A stretch of DNA of 8,740 nt from Betaproteobacteria bacterium (GTDB taxonomy: Bacteria > Pseudomonadota > Gammaproteobacteria > Burkholderiales > Ferrovaceae). Positions 1-5,074 of the stretch are shown piece by piece. Numbering within the stretch: position 1 is the stretch's first letter; each line of letters starts with the position of its first letter. Under the pieces are notes generated by a model. It was not told the origin of the DNA. It saw nothing but the letters and a program-made list of their open reading frames with translations, and did no database searches. The position numbers were made by a program, and so were the translations under genes. Location: NCBI GenBank assembly GCA_028870615.1, contig JAGWPH010000159.1, positions 1-8,740 of the forward strand. Direction: 5' to 3'.

Positions 1-1
1 G

Positions 2-634
2 GATCAAAAATTTAACCTGCTGATGGGCCGGGAACTGCAGAAGCACTATGGCCAGACGCCCCAGTGCATCTTGACGATGCCCCTGCTCGAGGGGACAGAC
101 GGTATCAACAAGATGTCCAAATCCATGAACAACTTTATCGGTATCAGTGAGGCGCCAAAGGATCAATTCGGCAAACTCATGTCCGTTTCGGATCCGCTGA
201 TGTGGCGCTACCTGGAACTGCTCTCCTTCGAGCCACTGGAAACGCTTGCCCGATGGCAGCGTGAAGTCGGCGAGGGGCGTAACCCACGCGACATCAAAGT
301 GCTGCTGGCCCTCGAAATTGTCGGGCGTTTCCATGGGGCCCGTGCTGGCCAGGAAGCCCTGGCGGATTTCGAAGTGCGTTTTCGCAGCAACGCGATTCCC
401 GAGGAGATCAACGAGATTAATCTCGAGGTTGGTGCAATGGGCTTGCCGATTGCCCAGGTTCTGAAGCAATGTGGACTGACCCCTAGCACCTCCGAAGCAC
501 TGCGCATGATAGAGGCAGGGGGGGTGAGACTTGATGGGGAAAAGGTATCGGACAAGGCATTGAGTCTGAAGGCCGGTATCACGGCAGTGCTGCAGGTGGG
601 CAAGCGTAAGTTTGTGCGAGTGGTTTGCCGTTGA
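2..634 (+). CDS. tyrS: Tyrosyl-tRNA synthetase, C-terminal part (5' end outside window)
   Basis: This class I aminoacyl-tRNA synthetase charges tRNA-Tyr in the cytoplasm. The reading frame is open from base 2 (DQKFNLLMGRELQ...), so the ATG at 23 is an internal Met and the true start lies left of the window; 210 residues are visible. The signature KMSKS loop that binds ATP is at 110-124, preceded by the family-typical MPLLEGTDG segment. The last 60 or so residues (LPIAQVLKQCGL..., ending KRKFVRVVCR) form an S4-like RNA-binding domain, as in the long bacterial TyrS type that is usually about 400 aa. The stop at 632-634 overlaps the start region of the next gene, which suggests co-transcription. 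Nothing looks damaged in the visible part. Confidence 0.96.
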   Translation, partial: DQKFNLLMGRELQKHYGQTPQCILTMPLLEGTDGINKMSKSMNNFIGISEAPKDQFGKLMSVSDPLMWRYLELLSFEPLETLARWQREVGEGRNPRDIKVLLALEIVGRFHGARAGQEALADFEVRFRSNAIPEEINEINLEVGAMGLPIAQVLKQCGLTPSTSEALRMIEAGGVRLDGEKVSDKALSLKAGITAVLQVGKRKFVRVVCR

Positions 635-1929
635 GATTGTTGTTGCAGCGTTGCTTTGGTCCATTGTTCGTCACGCAGTTCTGCGGCGCCTTAAACGACA
701 ACCTCTACAAGAACGCCTTCATTTTGATGATCGCTTTTGAAGGCCATGCCTTTGCAGGGATCGAGCCCAGTCTGTTGATCAACGCCATTGCCGCGCTGTT
801 TATTCTCCCCTTTCTGTTATTTTCCATCACGGCAGGAGAGTGTGCAGACAAATGGGACAAGGCGCGTATCACCCGTTTCATCAAACTGTTCGAATTGGGA
901 CTGATGAGCATTGGTGCGGCAGCACTCGTCATGCACCAGGTGGGGCTGATCCTGCTGGTGATTTTCTTTCTGGGATGCCACTCCACATTTTTTGGCCCGG
1001 TAAAATTCGCCCTTTTGCCGCAACATCTCCCCGGCGAGGCGTTGATGCAGGGCAATGGATGGATCGAAATGGGAACCTTCACGGCCATTCTGTTGGGAAC
1101 GAATCTGGGGGGCGTGTTGATGAGTCAGGGTCAAACCGGGCGCTGGCTGGTGGCAGGCACAGTGTTGGGTGTGGCGCTGGTGGGCTACGGGTTCAGCCGG
1201 TTCATTCCTGCCGCGCCTTCCGTCATGCCAGACTTGCGTTTCAGTCTCAACCCCGTGCGGGAAGCCTGGCGTCATCTTGGCCATGCCGCACAGGATCGCG
1301 TGGTGCTGGTGGCTATACTGGGGAACTCCTGGTTCTGGTTTTATGGGTCTACTTTCCTGACTCAATTTCCCGCCTATACCCGAGATACTCTCGGAGGGAC
1401 CGAGACGGTTGTCACCTTGCTGTGGACCGTGCTGACCCTGGCGGTGGGCATAGGGTCCCTGATGAGTGGATTTTTGGCCCGTGGACGTTTGGGGCTGGGA
1501 ATGATTCCCTTGGGAGGTGTCGGGATGACACTGGTCCCCATGGATCTTGCGACTGCCCACGGCGCAATCTCCACACCAGGGACTTACGATGTCGGTGCAT
1601 TCATCCTGGGTTTTCGGGGGTTGCATGTCATGGCGGATACGGCCCTGATGGGGATTTTTGCGGGCTGGTATATCGTGCCTCTTTATGTGTTGATCCAAAC
1701 CCGCTCTCATGAATCACTACGGGCACGCATGATGGGGACCACCAACATGCTCAATGCCCTGTTTATGGTGGTGGCCTCCCTGTTGGCCATGACGATGTTG
1801 GCCCATGGCTTTGCCGTACCAGAGCTGTTTCTTTGGACAGGTGTACTGAATGCCGTAGTGCTGGGAGCCATGGTGATGGCAAGCCCGTTGTTGCTGCGGA
1901 ATTTTGCAACTGGATTCCGAAAAGATTGA
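625..1929 (+). CDS. MFS transporter, LplT-like (lysophospholipid transporter family)
   Basis: This 434-aa polytopic inner-membrane protein has about 11-12 hydrophobic segments. The N-terminus LFVTQFCGALNDNLYKNAF carries the NDN-type first helix of the LplT branch of the major facilitator superfamily. A GECADKWDKAR loop after helix 2 resembles the MFS motif A. LplT proteins flip lysophospholipids inward for re-acylation and are often fused or linked to an acyltransferase/acyl-ACP synthetase (Aas); no such partner is visible here, so the substrate is inferred from family only. The start is a TTG at 625 overlapping tyrS by 10 bases. The TTG at 631, in a TTGA stop/start overlap, is an equally possible start, and a stop at 607-609 excludes anything further upstream. 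The stop TGA (1927-1929) lies in the repeat shared with the right end of the mobile element, yet reconstruction gives the same C-terminus without the insertion. Confidence 0.85.
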   Translation: MPLRLLLQRCFGPLFVTQFCGALNDNLYKNAFILMIAFEGHAFAGIEPSLLINAIAALFILPFLLFSITAGECADKWDKARITRFIKLFELGLMSIGAAALVMHQVGLILLVIFFLGCHSTFFGPVKFALLPQHLPGEALMQGNGWIEMGTFTAILLGTNLGGVLMSQGQTGRWLVAGTVLGVALVGYGFSRFIPAAPSVMPDLRFSLNPVREAWRHLGHAAQDRVVLVAILGNSWFWFYGSTFLTQFPAYTRDTLGGTETVVTLLWTVLTLAVGIGSLMSGFLARGRLGLGMIPLGGVGMTLVPMDLATAHGAISTPGTYDVGAFILGFRGLHVMADTALMGIFAGWYIVPLYVLIQTRSHESLRARMMGTTNMLNALFMVVASLLAMTMLAHGFAVPELFLWTGVLNAVVLGAMVMASPLLLRNFATGFRKD

Positions 1930-2060
1930 CATCCTCTCCGCTCCTAAAGGACGAAGATTCCCTCTACAGGCACTCGATGTCCCGAGCGGGCAAGGATATT
2001 TAATGCAGAGTTCACATCACGATCATGATTAGCACCGCAATCACTGCATATCCAATGCCT
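1911..2060 (-). ncRNA. Predicted omega-RNA (reRNA) with guide reading into the MFS gene
   Basis: TnpB proteins use an RNA made from the 3' end of tnpB plus the IS right end, with a guide of roughly 16-20 nt copied from the flanking DNA. Here the scaffold would end at GATGTCAA (1926-1933) and the guide would begin at 1925, reading UCUUUUCGGAAUCCAG on the minus strand. That sequence is antisense to the last codons of the MFS gene. The 5' limit (about 2060) is a rough estimate from other systems, and no promoter or processing site was identified. It is inferred from element architecture and has no direct RNA evidence. Confidence 0.5.
1936..1956 (-). repeat. Right-end subterminal hairpin of the IS
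   Basis: On the minus strand CTTCGTCCT pairs with AGGA-G-CGGAG around a TT loop. This gives nine base pairs, one of them a T-G wobble, with a single bulged G. An imperfect hairpin with an unpaired base close to the end is the typical recognition structure of Y1 transposases at IS200/IS605 ends. The end site TCAA follows a few bases later. The hairpin contains the tnpB stop codon (1944-1946) and should also be part of the omega-RNA scaffold. The base pairing is seen directly; its role comes from family knowledge. Confidence 0.7.
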
Positions 2061-2993
2061 TATTCCAAGGTCTGCGATACCTTTCGGCCGCTCCGGCGGC
2101 ATGGTACCGCACGAAGAACAGATCTGGGTGGTGAACCGTTCGTCAACTTCCTCAAAGGATGCTCCGTGCGCAATCGCTTTATAGCGGAGCATGTTGCGGA
2201 AAGACGACCAGCTTGCATCAAGAACAGACTTAGCCATGCTGGTTTTGGCAAGTCCGGCGGCATTTATGTTGCCTACCGCGATGTAATCAAACTCGCGCAC
2301 GATGCGGTACGAGAGCTTGTGAAGAAAGTCGCGCCGCGCATTTGTTATGCGAGCGTGGATATTGATGGCCAGACGCTTCTTGTGCGCCCGCTGCGCCTTG
2401 GCGAGTTTTTCCTCAAGCTGCCGAAGATGGCGTGGGTTTTCGATCTTCTCACCACTGGAGAGCGCGGCAAATTCTTTAAGGCCAAGGTCAATGCCAATGC
2501 CGTTCCGGATTGGGCGCGGATGGGCTTCGGCAACCTCAATGGCAATGTTGAGAAACCAGTTGCCGCGCGCGTCTTTGGAGAAGTTCGTGCCGTCCTTGAT
2601 CTTGCCTTCTGGCAGGGCACGGCTGTTGAACACGCCAAAGGTGTTGCCGGCGAAACGGAAAGCATTGCCCTCCCGCTTGAAGTCATGCCCCTTGAGCGGA
2701 ACCCATCCAAGCGAGCGCTTTCCACGGTAGCGAAGGAAGGGTCGGTTGAATTGCTTGCGGGATTTGGCGTACTGCTCGCAAACCGCGTTGACAGTGCCGG
2801 AATGCAGGCCAAGTTCCTTGCTGCTGCCGGTGGTCAAGACGTTCAGATCAAAGCCTGTGGGCCAACGCTTGTTCCATTTAAGGGCGTGTTTCTGCGTGTC
2901 ATTGCAGTAATTCCAGACATGGTTTACCGCCCGGGCCTGCTTATTCAGAAAGCCGTTCAAGGATTTCACGCGGTAGCGGTAAACAAGAATCAC
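1944..2993 (-). CDS. tnpB: TnpB-family RNA-guided nuclease (IS1341-type), RuvC-II Glu replaced by Gly
   Basis: This 349-aa protein is full length for TnpB, the transposon-encoded ancestor of Cas12 that cuts DNA under omega-RNA guidance. The order is an N-terminal wedge/recognition region (about 1-160), RuvC-I GIDLG with Asp169, a Lys/Arg-rich helical stretch (190-230), the RuvC-II strand (236-248), a zinc finger with Cys292, Cys295, Cys316 and Cys319, and RuvC-III HDRDVNSALNIL with Asp326. Where canonical TnpB has V-E-D/N-L-N, this one has V-G-N-I-N, putting Gly241 at the catalytic Glu position. Acidic residues at 281-285 (FEEVDERF) might supply a shifted Glu. The GTG start (2991-2993) overlaps the stop of the RHH gene as GTGA, implying translational coupling, and no start further upstream is possible as an independent gene. 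It could be an active enzyme with a rearranged site or a catalytically weakened binder; the sequence cannot tell. Confidence 0.93.
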   Translation of the reverse strand: MILVYRYRVKSLNGFLNKQARAVNHVWNYCNDTQKHALKWNKRWPTGFDLNVLTTGSSKELGLHSGTVNAVCEQYAKSRKQFNRPFLRYRGKRSLGWVPLKGHDFKREGNAFRFAGNTFGVFNSRALPEGKIKDGTNFSKDARGNWFLNIAIEVAEAHPRPIRNGIGIDLGLKEFAALSSGEKIENPRHLRQLEEKLAKAQRAHKKRLAINIHARITNARRDFLHKLSYRIVREFDYIAVGNINAAGLAKTSMAKSVLDASWSSFRNMLRYKAIAHGASFEEVDERFTTQICSSCGTMPPERPKGIADLGIRHWICSDCGANHDRDVNSALNILARSGHRVPVEGIFVL

Positions 2994-3121
2994 TTTTGGC
3001 GTTTCAGGTATTCAGAGAGGGCCCGGCGAATTAGCTCGGCAACCGAAAGCCCGGTTTTCTCCGAAAGGATTTTGAGTGCCGAAATCATGGGTTCCGGCAA
3101 GAAGGTATGTGTGCGTATCAT
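2990..3121 (-). CDS. Small ribbon-helix-helix (RHH/CopG-like) DNA-binding protein of the IS
   Basis: This 43-aa gene begins MIRTHTFLPEPM and ends SEYLKRQK. It has the RHH_1 layout: a short strand RTHTFL (residues 3-8), helix A (about 10-22), a GLS turn at 24-26, and helix B VAELIRRALSEYLKRQ (27-42). This is the fold of Arc/MetJ/CopG repressors, which dimerise, insert paired strands into the major groove and usually bind palindromic operators. It ends in TGA inside GTGA, shared with the tnpB start, so the two genes form a coupled operon. An in-frame ATG at 3134-3136 would add MYSVG; the 3121 start is chosen because it begins right at the fold. No strong Shine-Dalgarno site is seen for either start. 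The likely role, inferred, is autoregulation or control of TnpB. An antitoxin is less likely because the partner is TnpB. Confidence 0.85.
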   Translation of the reverse strand: MIRTHTFLPEPMISALKILSEKTGLSVAELIRRALSEYLKRQK

Positions 3122-3129
3122 ACCCACAC
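3109..3129. promoter_or_regulatory. 21-bp palindrome over the RHH start codon, candidate operator
   Basis: On the minus strand the arms are GTGTGGGTAT and ATACGCACAC around a central G; nine of ten arm positions are complementary. It covers the ATG of the RHH gene at 3119-3121 and contains TATGAT (3117-3122), which resembles a -10 box, although no well-spaced -35 is seen. RHH repressors commonly bind such palindromes next to their own gene, so autorepression of the RHH-tnpB operon is a reasonable reading. The palindrome is seen directly; the function is inferred. Confidence 0.5.
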
Positions 3130-3166
3130 TGTACATTAACCAAGACGGCAACGCAGCCGCAAAACC

Positions 3167-3210
3167 ATCTCCTTACCTCCCCGGCATGAATACCGAGGTT
3201 TCGCGGAGAT
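3167..3210 (-). repeat. Left-end nested stem structure of the IS
   Basis: On the minus strand an outer stem pairs ATCTCC (3205-3210) with GGAGAT (3167-3172). Inside it CCTCGGTA pairs with TGCCGGGG (3179-3186 with 3191-3198) around a TTCA loop, with two G-T wobbles. The wobbles pair only on the tnpB-sense strand, which is the strand that Y1 transposases recognise. The outer stem ends one base from the inferred left boundary. The remaining 3130-3166 stretch between this structure and the RHH operator shows nothing further that I can name beyond leader sequence. Confidence 0.6.
3205..3208 (+). promoter_or_regulatory. Shine-Dalgarno site of the MATE gene, supplied by the IS left end
   Basis: GGAG lies six bases before the ATG at 3215 and decides that start over the in-frame TTG at 3212, which would have only three bases of spacing. 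Under the boundary model this site lies inside the inserted element. It is therefore a newly acquired ribosome binding site, replacing coupling from the MFS stop codon. The same bases form one arm of the 6-bp outer stem (3167-3172 with 3205-3210), so the site could be partly masked in a read-through mRNA. Confidence 0.6.
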
Positions 3211-3214
3211 ATTG

Positions 3215-4633
3215 ATGAGCCGGGTTTTTCTTCCTGCCCTGCGCCTGGATGCGCAGGGAAACCGTCATGTGGACCTGAGGGCGGTGGTTGCACTGGCGTT
3301 GCCGCTGTTTCTCAACAGCAGCTTGCAGGTCGTGCTCAACCTGACGGACACCTGGTTTGTCGGACAGATCTCTTCCGAGGCGATTGCCGCTGTCGGGGCC
3401 TGCTATTTTCTGATCTTTGTTTTTTTCCTGGTTCTGGGTGGCGTGGGCATGGGGGTGCAGACCCTGGTAGCCCAGGCATTTGGCGCCGGAAGGTCAAGGG
3501 ATGCAGCGCATGCCGCCTGGTGCGGCGTGTGGGGTGGGTTGATGACGACACCTTTGTTTGTGCTGGCGGCGTGGAAAGGTCCCGTACTGCTAGCCTGGTT
3601 TGAACTCAAGCCGGAGGTGCTGTCCCTGGCTACAGATTACTGGGTGCCGCGCATGCTGGGGGGTTCGGTCTCGGCCATCCTGTATTCCCTCAATTCATTT
3701 TTCAACGGCATTGGGCGCCCTCGCTATACCTTCTGGAACATGGTGCTGGTGGCTTTGACCAACGCTGTCCTGAATGAAGTATTCATGTTCCGGCTGGGGT
3801 ACGGTATTGCGGGGGCTGCCATCGCCAGCAGCCTGGCGCTTGCGGTGGGTGCCGTGTTGGCCCTGCTGGTGTTCCTTAACCATGGGTTTCAATCAGAATT
3901 CGACACCCATCACACCTGGAAGCCTGACTGGGCAGGCATTCGCCGGGTGGTCGTACTGGGCGTTCCCACCAGTCTGTTTCCCGCCATGGATGTCATAGGG
4001 CTTGCCTTGTTCCAACTGATGCAGGTACGACTCAGTCCCGTGGATGGCGCGGCGACCCAGATCGTGATGATGTTGACTTCTATTTCCTATTTACCAGCTA
4101 TCGGCATTGCCTTGGCGGGGACAACGTTGGTGGGGCAGTCGATTGGAGCGGGCGATAAGGCCTGGGCCATGCGCTGCGCCCAGATTATTACCCGGATGGC
4201 CGTGATTTATATGGGCGTGCTGGGAGTCGGATTGGCGTTGGTGGGGGCGTGGGTGGTTCCCGTGTTTCTCTCAAGCAGCGATCCGGACGCAACGGCCGTG
4301 ACCACGCTGTGCCTTCGTCTCCTTTGGATCGCGGCGGGGTACCAGATCTTTGATGCGTTGAATCTTTCCAGCGCTTTTTGTTTGCGTGGCGCGGGCGACG
4401 TCCGCTTTCCCACGGTACTGCTGCTGTTGTTGTCCTGGCTGATGTTTTTGCCGCTCTGCCATGCCTTGACCTTCCCGCCAGGGCAGGGCTGGGTAGGGTC
4501 TCTGCCCCAGTGGGGTCTGGGCGCCGTGGGCGGCTGGAGCGCAGCGTTGGTGTACACTATCGCGCTGGGGTTAGGTTTATGGTTGCGCTGGCGCTCCGGT
4601 GCATGGCGCAAAATTGATTTGTTTCATGACTGA
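3215..4633 (+). CDS. MATE family multidrug/cation efflux transporter
   Basis: This 472-aa inner-membrane antiporter belongs to the MATE (NorM/DinF) group, which expels drugs or metabolites in exchange for H+ or Na+. The N-terminal lobe shows the family-typical LALPLFLNSSLQVVLNLTDT and WFVGQISSEAIAAVGACYF, followed by GVGMGVQTLVAQAFGAGRS. The second lobe repeats the pattern with VVLGVPTSLFPAMDVIGLALF and GIALAGTTLVGQSIGAGD. About twelve hydrophobic segments and the length agree with the family. The start is ATG 3215, set by GGAG at 3205-3208. Its stop overlaps the next gene (4626-4633). Without the IS its ATG would overlap the MFS stop as TGATG. The substrate cannot be read from sequence. Confidence 0.93.
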   Translation: MSRVFLPALRLDAQGNRHVDLRAVVALALPLFLNSSLQVVLNLTDTWFVGQISSEAIAAVGACYFLIFVFFLVLGGVGMGVQTLVAQAFGAGRSRDAAHAAWCGVWGGLMTTPLFVLAAWKGPVLLAWFELKPEVLSLATDYWVPRMLGGSVSAILYSLNSFFNGIGRPRYTFWNMVLVALTNAVLNEVFMFRLGYGIAGAAIASSLALAVGAVLALLVFLNHGFQSEFDTHHTWKPDWAGIRRVVVLGVPTSLFPAMDVIGLALFQLMQVRLSPVDGAATQIVMMLTSISYLPAIGIALAGTTLVGQSIGAGDKAWAMRCAQIITRMAVIYMGVLGVGLALVGAWVVPVFLSSSDPDATAVTTLCLRLLWIAAGYQIFDALNLSSAFCLRGAGDVRFPTVLLLLLSWLMFLPLCHALTFPPGQGWVGSLPQWGLGAVGGWSAALVYTIALGLGLWLRWRSGAWRKIDLFHD

Positions 4634-5000
4634 CAACATGAGTCTTGTGGATACATTCCGCAGTCATACTGCCTTGAGCCGCTTCTGGATGGGGCTGGCG
4701 CTGGTTTGCCTGCTGGGTGCGCAGATTTCCGGTTTTGCCCACCGGGTGGCGCATGGCGACAGACTGGCCCAAATCTCCCAGACGGCAAGCCAGGAGACGC
4801 CCTGGGCCCACGACGATCACAACTGCCAGTTGTTCGATGCGCTGATGCTGGCAAGTTTTACGGGTACGGCAGCGTCCCTCCCGACCGTCATGGTTCTCCC
4901 CAAAACTATCCTCGTTTCGAACCAGCTTCCCATTATTCATCCCAATGAGCCTCTCGGGTTCCAGACCCGCGCCCCTCCAGTGCCCTCGCAGCAGACCTGA
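4626..5000 (+). CDS. Small exported His/Cys protein, DUF2946-like
   Basis: The 124-aa product has one hydrophobic segment near the N-terminus (FWMGLALVCLLGAQISGFA), read as a signal peptide or anchor. A probably periplasmic region follows, with HRVAHGD and WAHDDHNCQLFDAL, and the C-terminus is Pro-rich and includes TRAPPVP. A leader, a central His/Cys cluster and a terminal RAPP motif recall DUF2946-type proteins, which are often encoded beside copper or TonB-receptor genes; this assignment is from memory and moderate. The ATG at 4626 overlaps the MATE stop by eight bases; ATG 4638 is an alternative, and neither has a clear Shine-Dalgarno site. Its position directly before a TonB-dependent receptor suggests a joint role in metal handling, with the His and Cys residues as possible ligands. 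Biochemical function is unknown. Confidence 0.7.
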   Translation: MTDNMSLVDTFRSHTALSRFWMGLALVCLLGAQISGFAHRVAHGDRLAQISQTASQETPWAHDDHNCQLFDALMLASFTGTAASLPTVMVLPKTILVSNQLPIIHPNEPLGFQTRAPPVPSQQT

Positions 5001-5010
5001 CTGAAGCAGC

Positions 5011-5046
5011 GAGCCAAAAGGCTCCTCAGGGTTTCTGAAAACCCTG
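5011..5046 (+). terminator. Two tandem hairpins before the TonB receptor gene, attenuator or weak terminator
   Basis: The first stem is GAGCC-AAAA-GGCTC (5011-5024, five perfect pairs). The second is CAGGGTTT-CTGA-AAACCCTG (5027-5046, eight perfect pairs). They fill most of the 74-bp gap between the small exported protein and the receptor. The second is followed by TTGTCCCG, not a T-run, so it is not a standard intrinsic terminator. It could slow polymerase, protect an mRNA end or tune receptor expression. The stems are seen directly; the role is inferred. Confidence 0.4.
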
Positions 5047-5061
5047 TTGTCCCGTCTCTCC

Positions 5062-5067
5062 GAGGTG
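5062..5067 (+). promoter_or_regulatory. Shine-Dalgarno site of the TonB receptor gene
   Basis: GAGGTG lies seven bases before the ATG at 5075. It is the strongest ribosome binding site among the plus-strand genes and supports that start, as does the signal peptide that begins there. Unlike its neighbours, the receptor gene is thus set up for independent translation. Confidence 0.65.
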
Positions 5068-5074
5068 TTTTTCC

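Larger units (their letters stand above)
1926..3211 (-). mobile_element. IS200/IS605-type (IS1341-like) element with RHH gene and tnpB, no tnpA
   Basis: Boundaries are inferred, not matched to a database. Reading on the minus strand, the left end is a nested stem structure (3167-3210). Next come a 43-aa RHH gene, tnpB, a bulged hairpin (1936-1956), and the end sequence GATGTCAA at 1926-1933. TCAA is the classic right cleavage site of IS608-like elements. ATTGA is found at 1925-1929 and 3211-3215, so each junction reads TCAAT on the tnpB strand; this fits insertion 3' of a TCAA-containing target without a generated duplication. The exact cut can slide by up to five bases, but the unit length stays 1286 bp. 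It has no Y1 transposase (TnpA), so mobility would need one in trans. Removing it fuses the MFS and MATE genes as TGATG. Confidence 0.8.

Noticed and set aside
817..1710. Long open frames on both strands inside the MFS gene (297 aa minus, 290 aa plus)
   Set aside because: Translations are rich in His, Gln, Gly and Arg without domain features, while the 625-1929 frame encodes a coherent membrane protein.
2990..3121. RHH gene as antitoxin of a toxin-antitoxin pair
   Set aside because: The coupled downstream gene is TnpB, not a RelE/ParE-, PIN- or HicA-type toxin, and no other small partner ORF is present in the element.
3212..3214. TTG at 3212 as the MATE start
   Set aside because: GGAG at 3205-3208 is only three bases away, while ATG 3215 has six-base spacing and a better codon.
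2025..3215. A 396-aa open frame on the plus strand across the IS
   Set aside because: It lies wholly opposite tnpB and the RHH gene, whose domain motifs are clear, and its translation shows no recognisable fold. It is a shadow of GC-rich coding.
1147..3748. Several GCTGGTGG octamers resembling E. coli Chi
   Set aside because: They arise from Leu-Val/Ala codon runs in membrane-protein genes and the organism need not use the E. coli Chi sequence.
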